This document shows, one piece after another, positions 6,650 through 14,060 of a stretch of DNA of 20,298 nucleotides. Numbering within the stretch: position 1 is the first letter of the stretch; every line of letters begins with the position of its first letter. Position numbers and translations under genes: made by a program. The notes below the pieces were generated by a model. The model made no database searches and was not told the origin of the DNA. It saw only the letters and a program-made list of their open reading frames with translations. The stretch spans positions 1 to 20,298 of the forward strand of contig CAZLRW010000070.1 in NCBI GenBank assembly GCA_964561925.1. Direction: 5' to 3'. The DNA is from SZUA-430 sp964561925 (GTDB lineage: Bacteria > Pseudomonadota > Alphaproteobacteria > Micropepsales > Micropepsaceae).

Positions 6650-8152
6650 ATGGTGCGGGAACTGACGCATTTCATCAACGGGCGTCACGTCAAGGGAACG
6701 TCGGGCCGCTTCGGCGACGTCTACAATCCGACGACGGGCGAGGTTCAGGCGAAGACGCCGTTCGCCTCCGCCGCCGAGGTTCGCACCGCAGTCGAAGCGG
6801 CGCTGCGCGCTTTCCCCGAATGGTCGGCGCAGAACCCGCAAAAGCGCGCCCGCGTCATGTTCAACTTCAAGACGCTCGTCGAAAAGAACATGGACGAACT
6901 CGCCGCGATGCTCTCGGCGGAGCACGGCAAGGTGATCGCGGATAGTAAGGGCGACATTCAGCGCGGCCTCGAAGTCATCGAATTCGCCTGCGGCATCCCG
7001 CATCTGATGAAGGGCGAATACACCGAAGGCGCCGGCCCCGGCATCGACATGTATTCGATGCGCCAGCCCTTGGGCGTCGTCGCCGGCATCACGCCGTTCA
7101 ACTTCCCCGCCATGATCCCGATGTGGATGTTCGGCGTCGCGATCGCTTGCGGCAACACGTTCGTCTGCAAGCCGAGCGAAAAGGACCCGAGCGTTCCTTT
7201 GCGCCTCGCCGAACTCTTCATGGAGGCGGGCGGCCCCGCAGGCGTCTTGAACGTCGTCGTCGGCGACAAGGAAGCGGTCGACACGATCCTGAAAGACCCC
7301 GACATCAAGGCCGTCTCGTTCGTGGGCTCCACCGCGATCGCCGAATACGTCTACATGACCGGCACCGCGCACGGAAAACGCGTGCAGGCGATGGGCGGCG
7401 CGAAGAACCACGCGATCATCATGCCCGACGCCGACCTCGACCAGGTCGTCGACGATCTGATCGGCGCGGGCTACGGCTCGGCGGGCGAACGCTGCATGGC
7501 GATCTCGGTGGCCGTGCCCGTGACCGACAAGCTCGGCGACGAACTCGTCCGCCGCTTGAAGCCCCGCGTCGAAAGCTTGAGGGTCGCGCCCTCGACCGAT
7601 CCCGACGCGAACTACGGCCCGCTCGTCACCCGCGAACACCGCGACAAGGTTAAGGGTTACATCGATATGGGCATCAAGGAAGGCGCCGAACTCGTCGTCG
7701 ACGGCCGCGACTTCCGCCTGCAGGGCTACGAAAAGGGCTTCTTCTTAGGGGGCTCGCTGTTCGACAAGGTGACGCCCGCGATGCGCACCTATCAGGAAGA
7801 AATCTTCGGCCCCGTGCTGCAGATCGCGCGCTCGAAGACATTCGAAGAAGCGGCGCAGCTTCCGACCAAACACCAATACGGCAACGGCGTTGCGATCTAC
7901 ACCCGCGACGGCGACGCCGCGCGCGAGTTCGCCTCGAAGGTCCAGGTCGGCATGGTCGGCATCAACGTGCCGATCCCCGTGCCGCTCGCCTATCACACGT
8001 TCGGCGGCTGGAAGCGCTCGGCCTTCGGCGACGCGAACCAGCACGGCCCCGAAGGCGTGCGCTTCTTCACGAAGATCAAAACCGTCACCACCCGCTGGCC
8101 CAAAGGCGGCGTCCGCGAAGGCGCAAGCTTCGTCATCCCGACGATGAAATGA
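6650..8152 (+). CDS. mmsA: CoA-acylating methylmalonate-semialdehyde dehydrogenase
   Basis: This 500-residue aldehyde-dehydrogenase-superfamily enzyme oxidises methylmalonate semialdehyde (and malonate semialdehyde) with NAD+ and CoA to propionyl-CoA (acetyl-CoA) in valine, inositol and beta-alanine catabolism. Visible motifs are TPFNFPAMIPMWM, CKPSEKDPSVP, FVGSTAIAEYVY and the catalytic cysteine C282 in GSAGERCMAISV. The usual ALDH general-base Glu is replaced by Asn in GGAKNHAIIMPDAD (N253), as is typical of this CoA-dependent subfamily. A GGGAGA ribosome binding site (6638-6643) sets the ATG at 6650. Its stop overlaps the next start (ATGA). Propionyl-CoA produced here would feed the same acyl-CoA pool as the ethylmalonyl-CoA enzymes in this window. 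Confidence 0.93.
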   Translation: MVRELTHFINGRHVKGTSGRFGDVYNPTTGEVQAKTPFASAAEVRTAVEAALRAFPEWSAQNPQKRARVMFNFKTLVEKNMDELAAMLSAEHGKVIADSKGDIQRGLEVIEFACGIPHLMKGEYTEGAGPGIDMYSMRQPLGVVAGITPFNFPAMIPMWMFGVAIACGNTFVCKPSEKDPSVPLRLAELFMEAGGPAGVLNVVVGDKEAVDTILKDPDIKAVSFVGSTAIAEYVYMTGTAHGKRVQAMGGAKNHAIIMPDADLDQVVDDLIGAGYGSAGERCMAISVAVPVTDKLGDELVRRLKPRVESLRVAPSTDPDANYGPLVTREHRDKVKGYIDMGIKEGAELVVDGRDFRLQGYEKGFFLGGSLFDKVTPAMRTYQEEIFGPVLQIARSKTFEEAAQLPTKHQYGNGVAIYTRDGDAAREFASKVQVGMVGINVPIPVPLAYHTFGGWKRSAFGDANQHGPEGVRFFTKIKTVTTRWPKGGVREGASFVIPTMK

Positions 8153-8781
8153 TCGTGCGCATTGCCGCGGCCGCAATTCTGGCTTTCGCGTTGACCCCAA
8201 TGGTCGGCGCGGAGCCGTCATTCGACTGCAGCAAGGCGCAGACGGCTGCAGAAAAGCGCGTTTGCAACGACAGAGAGCTACAGTGGTCCGATCGTCAGCT
8301 CGCGCGCCTCTATGTGAGGGCGCTCAAGGAGGCGCCGGCGGCTGAACGCCCCGCGCTTGTCGAAAGCCAACGCCGCTTCCTCGCGGAACGCGAGGCCTGC
8401 GGAACAGTCCCGCTGGGCTGTGTCGAGCAGCTCTATCACATGCGCCTTCAAGAGTTGGCGAAACGGGTGAACGTTCCCGACGCCTACGCCATGTTCGCGC
8501 GGGGCAACACGGGCGGCCTTCGTATTGTGCGCTTCGGTTCTGTTGCTGCGGTCGACCTCTGGGCAACAGGCGAGAACCATCACGAGTGCGGCTTCGAAGA
8601 AGACGATCTGGTTCAAACCGGCAAGGGCATCCTACGATTCCAAGCCAAGTCGGCCAACGAGGTTTGCCGCATGAACATCATCCCCGACGAAGACGACATG
8701 CGCGTCGAAATCGAGGAGGGTTGCCGCTCGTACTGTGGACACCGTGCTTACATGGATGGCACCTACACGCGCATTAGATAG
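8149..8781 (+). CDS. secreted LprI-domain (lysozyme-inhibitor-like) protein
   Basis: This 210-residue protein has a signal peptide (MIVRIAAAAILAFALTPMVG, cleavage near A21). The LprI N-terminal domain covers about residues 24-105, with the pattern FDCSKAQTAAEKRVCND (C27, C39), then LVESQRRFLAEREACG (C84) and GCVEQLYHMRLQEL (C91). The last ~100 residues are a less familiar domain with four more cysteines (C147, C173, C192, C196), consistent with disulfides in the periplasm. Some LprI-domain proteins inhibit lysozyme, but the domain is widespread and activity here is unproven. The ATG overlaps the mmsA stop by 4 nt, so translation is coupled to a cytosolic dehydrogenase, an unexpected functional pairing. 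Confidence 0.78.
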   Translation: MIVRIAAAAILAFALTPMVGAEPSFDCSKAQTAAEKRVCNDRELQWSDRQLARLYVRALKEAPAAERPALVESQRRFLAEREACGTVPLGCVEQLYHMRLQELAKRVNVPDAYAMFARGNTGGLRIVRFGSVAAVDLWATGENHHECGFEEDDLVQTGKGILRFQAKSANEVCRMNIIPDEDDMRVEIEEGCRSYCGHRAYMDGTYTRIR

Positions 8782-8833
8782 ACGCCTACGGGTGCGCGAC
8801 GGATCCCGCCCGTCCAAAAGCGGCAAAGTTACG

Positions 8834-8887
8834 AGTTGGTCAATCTTGACCAACTAGCTTGACCAACTTGGTCAAGGCAGCCACAAT
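8834..8887 (+). promoter_or_regulatory. operator and promoter of TA module 2 (two inverted repeats)
   Basis: Two adjacent inverted repeats share the half-site TTGACCAA/TTGGTCAA. The first has 10-bp arms around a 2-nt spacer (8834-8855) and the second has 9-bp arms around a single base (8858-8876), giving four half-sites in 43 bp. The right-hand repeat contains a -35-like TTGACC (8859-8864), with CACAAT (8882-8887) 17 bp downstream as a weak -10. The ATG at 8894 is only 6 nt beyond this -10 and has no ribosome binding site, so a leaderless transcript is likely. The repeats are read directly; repression by the antitoxin complex is inferred. Confidence 0.7.
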
Positions 8888-8893
8888 AAACCG

Positions 8894-9250
8894 ATGAAGC
8901 AGGTCAATCTCTACGAAGCCAAGACGCGCCTATCGAGCCTCGTCGACGAGGCGGCGGCGGGCGAGGAAATCGTCATCGCCAAGAACGGCAAGCCGATGGC
9001 GAGGTTGTTGCAGATCGCCGCGGTTCCCGCAAAGGCGAAGGAACCGCGCAAGCTCGGGCAATGGGCCACGCCTCAGAGCAAAGACATCGATTGGGACACG
9101 TGGTGGCGTGATTGGAAGGCGATGGACAAAGAGATCGAGGCCGATTTCGAAGCCTCAATCGCAAAGCCCTTTCCAAAGGGAGTGCGGCGCGGCTTTGCCG
9201 AGGACAGGAAGCCGCCCTTGAGCAAACGCAAGAAGTCCCGGCGGCGTTGA
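8894..9250 (+). CDS. Phd/YefM-family antitoxin with extended C-terminus (TA module 2)
   Basis: This 118-residue protein opens with the canonical Phd/YefM domain (MKQVNLYEAKTRLSSLVDEA, then IVIAKNGKPMARLL; residues 1-42), the operator-binding and dimerisation part. The remaining ~75 residues are longer than usual for the family. They contain a Trp-rich acidic segment (DIDWDTWWRDWKAMDKE, about residues 64-80) and a very basic tail ending SKRKKSRRR. The extension probably wraps the partner toxin; the basic tail could add nucleic-acid contact, which is inference. No Shine-Dalgarno is visible. The stop codon overlaps the toxin ATG by one base (TGATG at 9248-9252). Confidence 0.85.
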   Translation: MKQVNLYEAKTRLSSLVDEAAAGEEIVIAKNGKPMARLLQIAAVPAKAKEPRKLGQWATPQSKDIDWDTWWRDWKAMDKEIEADFEASIAKPFPKGVRRGFAEDRKPPLSKRKKSRRR

Positions 9251-9645
9251 TGCGGCTCCTGCTCGATTCGCATGCCTTCGTATGGGCAAAGGTCGAGCCG
9301 CAAATGCTCGGCGCAAGCGCACGCGCTGCGATTTTCGATCCCGACAACGATGTTTTCGTCAGCGTCGCGACCGCCTGGGAGCTTTGGGTCAAACATGCGA
9401 AGAAGCCTATCGCGCCGATCCTTGATGGCGGGCCTTCCGCATTCTTGTCGGCTGCGACCGAGTCAGGCATCGCGATGCTCGACATTGCGCTCGGCCACGC
9501 CGCCGTCGCCGCCGACCTTCCGCTCAGACATCGCGATCCCTTTGATCGGATGCTGATCGCCCAAGCGATCGTGGAGCGGCTGACGCTCGTGACAGCCGAT
9601 CCGGTTGTCACCGCCTATGTTGGCTTTGACGTGCTTCCATGCTGA
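9250..9645 (+). CDS. vapC: PIN-domain toxin, VapC family (TA module 2)
   Basis: This 131-residue PIN-domain ribonuclease toxin has its acidic active-site residues present: D6 in LLLDSH, E44 in ATAWELWVK, D99 in HRDPFDRMLIAQ and D117 in LVTADP. It belongs to the same subgroup as the toxin at 501 (shared RDPFDRxLxAQ and SVA(S/T)xWE motifs), but the two proteins are too different to be a recent duplication. The start is ATG 9250, overlapping the antitoxin stop; a longer upstream reading in this frame would lie inside the antitoxin gene. It ends only 10 nt before the zapE start. Confidence 0.9.
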   Translation: MRLLLDSHAFVWAKVEPQMLGASARAAIFDPDNDVFVSVATAWELWVKHAKKPIAPILDGGPSAFLSAATESGIAMLDIALGHAAVAADLPLRHRDPFDRMLIAQAIVERLTLVTADPVVTAYVGFDVLPC

Positions 9646-9655
9646 CTTCCCGCTG

Positions 9656-10762
9656 ATGCACCCCGCTGAACGCTATCGCGCACTGGTCGCGGAAGGAAAA
9701 TTGACCGGCGACCCGGCGCAGGAACGCGTCGCGGCGGCGCTCGAAGATCTCGCGAAGAAGCTCGACGTCTACGAACCCACCAAGAAATCGCTGTTCGGCT
9801 TCGGCCGCGCGCCAACCCCGCCGCGCGGGCTCTACATTCACGGCCCCGTCGGCCGCGGCAAGTCGATGCTGATGGACATGTTCGTCGAGAACACGGACTT
9901 CGCGCCGAAGCGCCGCGTGCATTTCCATGACTTCATGGCAGAGGTCCACGCCGGCGCGAAACATTGGCGCGAGAAAGACCCCGGCAACGAGATCGCGCGT
10001 GTCGCAGCCGGTATCCGCGAGCATGCAATGCTGCTCTGCTTCGACGAGTTCCAGGTCGCCGACATCGCCGACGCGATGATCTTGAGCCGCCTCTTCTCAG
10101 GCCTCATGGATACGGGCGTCGTGATCGTCGCGACCTCGAACCGCCACCCGCGCGACCTCTACGAGAACGGCATCAACCGCCAGCTCTTCGTGCCCGCGAT
10201 CGATCTGATCGAAGCACGCATGGACGTACTGAAGCTCGACGGTCCCATCGATTACCGCCTCGCGCGGCTCGAGCGCGCCAACGTCTACTTCACACCTTTG
10301 GGACCCGCTACCACCGCCGCACTCGAGGGCGTCTGGCGCGATTTGACCGGCATCGCCCGCGGCACGCCGTCGGAACTGGAGATCCTAGGCCGCAAGCTGC
10401 GTGTGCCCGAGCAGGCGCGCGGCGTCGCCCGCTTCACGTTCGAGGAGCTTTGCGTCGCCGCTTTGGGTCCGCAAGATTACCTCGCGCTCGCCGACGAATT
10501 TCATGCGCTGGTGCTCGGCGGCGTCCCGCAGCTCGCGCCCGACAAGCGCAACGAGGCCAAGCGCTTCGTCACGCTGATCGACGCCCTCTACGAACGCAAC
10601 GTAAAGCTCGTCTGTTCCGCGGCGGCCGCGCCAAGCGAGATCTACCCGGCGGGCGATGGCGCGTTCGAGTTCGAGCGCACCGCCTCGCGTCTCGTCGAAA
10701 TGCAAACGCCCGAATATCTCGGGCGTGCGCACAAACCGAAAAACAGGAAGACGATCGCTTAA
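9656..10762 (+). CDS. zapE: cell division protein ZapE (AFG1-like ATPase)
   Basis: This 368-residue AFG1-family P-loop ATPase has a length close to E. coli ZapE, a Z-ring-associated ATPase. Walker A is GPVGRGKS (residues 63-70), Walker B is LLCFDEF (D130, E131), followed by the conserved ATSNRHPRDLYENGINRQLF (about 159-178). The C-terminal region includes FEELCVAALGPQDYLALA and SRLVEMQTPEYL, as expected. ATG 9656 is preferred because upstream in-frame candidates lie inside the preceding toxin gene; no clear ribosome binding site is visible. The zapE-mdh neighbourhood is common in alphaproteobacteria. Here a PIN toxin sits immediately upstream (10 nt), so zapE may be read from the toxin-antitoxin promoter. 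Its stop overlaps the stop of the opposing lipoprotein gene. Confidence 0.9.
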   Translation: MHPAERYRALVAEGKLTGDPAQERVAAALEDLAKKLDVYEPTKKSLFGFGRAPTPPRGLYIHGPVGRGKSMLMDMFVENTDFAPKRRVHFHDFMAEVHAGAKHWREKDPGNEIARVAAGIREHAMLLCFDEFQVADIADAMILSRLFSGLMDTGVVIVATSNRHPRDLYENGINRQLFVPAIDLIEARMDVLKLDGPIDYRLARLERANVYFTPLGPATTAALEGVWRDLTGIARGTPSELEILGRKLRVPEQARGVARFTFEELCVAALGPQDYLALADEFHALVLGGVPQLAPDKRNEAKRFVTLIDALYERNVKLVCSAAAAPSEIYPAGDGAFEFERTASRLVEMQTPEYLGRAHKPKNRKTIA

Positions 10763-12171
10763 GGCTGCGCGATCGGAACCAGCGGCGCGGGGTTCGACGT
10801 CGCGGGCGGCTCGGCGGCGGGTGCAGGTTCGCTGCTGCCCGATTCGGTTGCAGCCGGCGTCAGTGCGGCCGGCGGCATCGAGGCCGGTGCCTGCATCGGC
10901 GCGGCCGGAATGTCGCCCGGCATCTGCACGGGGGCGGCGCCCATCAGGTCCGGTGCCGGCGAATCGGCGATGTCGTCGCGCGCAGGCGGTTGATAGACGT
11001 CCGCGTCGGCCACGGAGGCCAGAACCGCCTCGCGCTTGCGCGGAGCGGGGCGCACGGCGGCAGGTTGCGCCTTGGGCTTTTCGGGCTCGGCGAGGATTTC
11101 GGCCGCACGCGGCTTCGTGCGCGGCCGCGACTCCGTCATCTGCGGTTCGATCGCAGCGACCGTGATCGGCGCGGCCGGGGCCGTCTTCGCCTGCTGCAAA
11201 ACGGCAAGGGGCGAGGGCGCGGTCGACGGCGCCGGTGCGGCCGGACGTGCGCTCGGCAATGCGACGACCGTCGACCCGGCGTCCGGTGCCGTGAAATTCG
11301 GCGACACGCTGGCCGTGGCCGTATCTCTCTGTCCGCTCAGCCCCGCGAAGATCGGGGCGAGCCGCAAAACGACGACCGGCTGGCCGTTCACGAGCTTCGA
11401 CACGACCGTCTCGGTCGAAGGCGCGGCGCTGAACAAAGGCCCGCCTTGTCCGTTCTCCTTGGCCGCCTTCAGCGATCCCGTCAGTGTCGCCTCTTCGATC
11501 GCAGGCTCGTCGAGCGCGATGTCCGGCTGAGCTTCGCTGGTATCCTTCGGCTGCGCCGCGGGTTTCGGCGCTGCGGCGTTCACGACCTGGCGCGGACGTG
11601 TCGCCGTTTGACTCGCCGTGTCGCCGGCGTCGGCGATTTCGGTGACGGCCTTCGTGCTCGCGGGCAAGAAGGCAAGCGATTCGGCCGAGAGCGATCCAGC
11701 GGCAAGAGACGCGACGTCGATCGACTGCGATGCGTTCGCGCGCGAAAGCTGGCGCTCCGCTTCCTCCGTCGCTTTCTGCGCCTTGATCTCGGCCCAGATG
11801 ATGTCGGGGTTGTTCTCGTTTTCGCCGGCGCCGACGCTGGCGGGCATATATTTCGGTGCGGCGAAGATCACGGTGCCGTCTTCGTCGATTCGCTCGACGA
11901 AAATGCCGTGAAAGTCGTTTCGCGTGGCGGGCGAGCCGGGGGCCTCGCACACGTCGCGATCGTCCCGCATCAAGCCTTCGGAGAAGCGGCAGTCCTTACC
12001 TGTCACCAACGACACCGCATGTTCGCCGAGATCGGCGCCCGTAAACAGCGTCGACGCGAAACCGGCATAGGAAGAGATGGAAGACAGCGAGAGTCCGGCG
12101 ACCGTGGTCCCCGCACATCCGCTCAAAATGGTCGTCGAGGCGAGGATTCCAGCAAGCGCGACTGGACGCAT
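10759..12171 (-). CDS. Pro/Ala-rich putative lipoprotein, unrecognised family
   Basis: This 470-residue protein has a lipoprotein signal (MRPVALAGILASTTILSGC, lipobox LSGC, acylated Cys at residue 19). A GGAG at 12181-12184, 9 nt upstream on the minus strand, fixes the start; a longer in-frame start would spoil the signal. Residues ~20-115 look folded and include GKDCRFSEGLMRDDRDVCE (C61, C75, a possible disulfide) and FHGIFVERIDEDGTVIFAAP. The rest (~350 residues) is low-complexity Ala/Pro/Glu-rich sequence, probably an extended spacer. With Ala at +2 after the Cys there is no inner-membrane retention Asp, so outer-membrane anchoring is plausible. It lies between zapE and mdh on the opposite strand. 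Function unknown. Confidence 0.75.
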   Translation of the reverse strand: MRPVALAGILASTTILSGCAGTTVAGLSLSSISSYAGFASTLFTGADLGEHAVSLVTGKDCRFSEGLMRDDRDVCEAPGSPATRNDFHGIFVERIDEDGTVIFAAPKYMPASVGAGENENNPDIIWAEIKAQKATEEAERQLSRANASQSIDVASLAAGSLSAESLAFLPASTKAVTEIADAGDTASQTATRPRQVVNAAAPKPAAQPKDTSEAQPDIALDEPAIEEATLTGSLKAAKENGQGGPLFSAAPSTETVVSKLVNGQPVVVLRLAPIFAGLSGQRDTATASVSPNFTAPDAGSTVVALPSARPAAPAPSTAPSPLAVLQQAKTAPAAPITVAAIEPQMTESRPRTKPRAAEILAEPEKPKAQPAAVRPAPRKREAVLASVADADVYQPPARDDIADSPAPDLMGAAPVQMPGDIPAAPMQAPASMPPAALTPAATESGSSEPAPAAEPPATSNPAPLVPIAQP

Positions 12172-12479
12172 AGAACTCAACTCCGCTTTTGACGCCACGA
12201 ACCCGGACCTCGCTTCCCCCGAACCGTGGGGACCGGACTCGCCGTGTGACAGTTAACGAACTGCAACTTTGATGCCGCACCGTATATCGAATCGAAACCT
12301 GAATCAATATTTGTGTTGACAGTGGTGCATGAATCACAGGCACACGCACCGCTTGTGAGCTTGCGATTGAGTTGACGCCGCGCTACGCGTCCCACGGTTA
12401 ATCGCATCATCCTCTCGTTGCCGAACGCGACAGGTTCGTGTCCTGCGTTCGAACAACCATCACCGGTGAAAGACCCAAA
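12172..12479. other. divergent intergenic region between lipoprotein gene and mdh
   Basis: No gene is supported in these 308 bases, which are visibly more AT-rich in the middle (12250-12340) than the flanking genes. They must hold the promoters for the lipoprotein gene (-) and mdh (+). A perfect TTGACA at 12316-12321 and a TTGACG at 12372-12377 are possible mdh -35 boxes, but neither has a convincing -10 at 16-18 bp. A short ribosome binding site for the lipoprotein gene is at 12181-12184, and a weak GGTGA lies ~11 nt before the mdh ATG. Confidence 0.45.
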
Positions 12480-13442
12480 ATGGCACGCAAGAAAATCGCA
12501 TTGATCGGCGGCGGACAGATCGGCGGCACGCTCGCACATCTCGTTGGACTCAAGGAGTTGGGCGACGTTGTTCTCTTCGACATCGTCGAAGGCCTGCCGC
12601 AAGGAAAGTCCTTGGATATCGCACAATCCGCGCCGGTCGACGGCTTCGACGCGCGCTTCAAGGGGACACAATCCTACGCCGACATCGCGGGCGCCGACGT
12701 TGTCATCGTGACCGCGGGCGTGCCGCGCAAGCCCGGCATGAGCCGCGATGATTTACTGAATATTAATCTTGGGGTTATGCGCGCCGTAGGCGAGGGCATC
12801 AAGCAGCATGCACGTGACGCCTTTGTCATCTGCATCACGAATCCGCTCGACGCGATGGTCTGGGCGCTGCGCGAATTTTCCGGCCTTCCGCACAACAAGG
12901 TCGTCGGCATGGCCGGCGTCTTGGACAGCGCGCGCTTCCGTCACTTCCTCGCCGACGAGTTCAAGGTCTCCGTCGAAGACGTCACCGCCTTCGTGCTCGG
13001 CGGCCACGGGGACACGATGGTCCCGCTGACCCGCTTCTCGACGGTCGCCGGCATCCCGCTTCCCGAACTCGTGAAGCTCGGCTGGATCAAGCAGGAACGC
13101 CTCGACCAGATCGTACAGCGCACGCGCGACGGCGGCGCCGAAATCGTGGGCCTGCTGAAGACGGGCTCCGCGTTCTACGCGCCGGCGACCTCGGCGATCG
13201 CGATGGCCGAAAGCTACCTGAAGGACAAGAAGCGCATCCTGCCCTGCGCCGCACACTTGAAGGGTGAGTTCGGCCTGAAGGACATCTATGTCGGCGTGCC
13301 CTGCGTCATCGGCGCGGGCGGCGTTGAGAAGGTGATCGCGCTGAACCTGCTCCCCGACGAACAGGCGATGTTCCAAAAATCGGTCGACGCCGTCCGCGGC
13401 CTCGTCGACGCCTGCAAGAAACTCGAACCGAAACTCGGTTGA
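12480..13442 (+). CDS. mdh: malate dehydrogenase (NAD-dependent, LDH-like type)
   Basis: This 320-residue TCA-cycle enzyme interconverts malate and oxaloacetate in the cytosol. The Rossmann motif is GGGQIGG (residues 10-16), with D34 at the end of beta-2 (VVLFDIVEG) for NAD ribose binding. Substrate residues are R83 and R89 (VPRKPGMSR), N121 (TNPLDAMVW) and R152 (DSARFRHF); the catalytic His is H176 in GGHGDTM. Arg at position 83 (VPRKPG) indicates malate rather than lactate specificity. The start ATG at 12480 gives the standard MARKKIALIGGG N-terminus. In many alphaproteobacteria sucC follows directly; here six kilobases intervene. The next gene begins 25 nt downstream. Confidence 0.96.
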   Translation: MARKKIALIGGGQIGGTLAHLVGLKELGDVVLFDIVEGLPQGKSLDIAQSAPVDGFDARFKGTQSYADIAGADVVIVTAGVPRKPGMSRDDLLNINLGVMRAVGEGIKQHARDAFVICITNPLDAMVWALREFSGLPHNKVVGMAGVLDSARFRHFLADEFKVSVEDVTAFVLGGHGDTMVPLTRFSTVAGIPLPELVKLGWIKQERLDQIVQRTRDGGAEIVGLLKTGSAFYAPATSAIAMAESYLKDKKRILPCAAHLKGEFGLKDIYVGVPCVIGAGGVEKVIALNLLPDEQAMFQKSVDAVRGLVDACKKLEPKLG

Positions 13443-13467
13443 CGCGGAAGGGCGTGGGACTTTGACA

Positions 13468-14013
13468 ATGCAGATTCCCACGCTCACCACCGACCGCCTG
13501 ATCCTGCGCGGCTACCGCGAAGACGACGCGCCGGCGATCGCGGTCCTCCACGGCGACCCGGAAGTCATCCGCTACATCTCGCCCGACGGCGTACCGGAAC
13601 CCTCGCTCGCCGACGCCTGGGACCACATCGCCAAGCACGTCGGCCACTGGGCGCTGAAGGGCTACGGCAAATGGGCGGTCGATGAACGTGGCTCCGGCCG
13701 CTTCGTCGGTCGCGTCGGCCTTTACGATCCGCCCTATGATTGGGTCGGCCTCGAACTCGGCTGGACGTTCATGCGCGACGCTTGGGGGCGGGGTTACGCA
13801 ACGGAGGCCGGCGCCGCCGCCATGCGCTGGGCGTTCGAGACCCTGGGCGCAAACGAAGTCGTCTCGGCGATCCATCCCGACAACGCCGCCTCGATCCGCG
13901 TCGCCGAACGCCTGGGCGAGCGCAAATGGCGCGACGGCACGCTGAACGGCAAACCGGCCCTGATCTACGGCATCACGAAAACGGAATGGGCGGCCGCCCG
14001 CGCGCGCACTTGA
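13468..14013 (+). CDS. GNAT-family N-acetyltransferase, RimJ/RimL-like
   Basis: This 181-residue protein has the RimJ/RimL-type N-terminus (PTLTTDRLILRGYREDDAPA) and the acetyl-CoA-binding motif A at RDAWGRGYATEA (residues 103-114). The pantetheine-side Asn follows in HPDNAASIRVAERLG (N139). It is likely cytosolic and acetylates a protein N-terminus or a small molecule; the substrate cannot be deduced. ATG 13468 is preferred over a TTG two codons upstream, with GTGGGA about 8 nt before it. It follows mdh by 25 nt and precedes the acyl-CoA dehydrogenase by 47 nt, so it is probably in one transcript with them. Confidence 0.85.
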   Translation: MQIPTLTTDRLILRGYREDDAPAIAVLHGDPEVIRYISPDGVPEPSLADAWDHIAKHVGHWALKGYGKWAVDERGSGRFVGRVGLYDPPYDWVGLELGWTFMRDAWGRGYATEAGAAAMRWAFETLGANEVVSAIHPDNAASIRVAERLGERKWRDGTLNGKPALIYGITKTEWAAARART

Positions 14014-14060
14014 TTTGCGCCGCCCGTCAGGGTCGGATGCGCCAAACCAAACGGACCCCG

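Noticed and set aside
8788..8814. Weak inverted repeat ACGGG...CCCGT after the LprI-domain gene
   Set aside because: The stem is interrupted, the loop is long and no T-run follows. The evidence is too weak for a terminator call.
10385..11950. 521-codon minus-strand open reading overlapping the lipoprotein gene in another frame
   Set aside because: The alternative frame has the lipobox, signal peptide and matching ribosome binding site. This one has none and is Arg-rich.
9964..12192. 742-codon plus-strand open reading across zapE and the lipoprotein gene
   Set aside because: It overlaps zapE out of frame and then runs antisense to the lipoprotein gene. It is Arg-rich low-complexity sequence with no family features.
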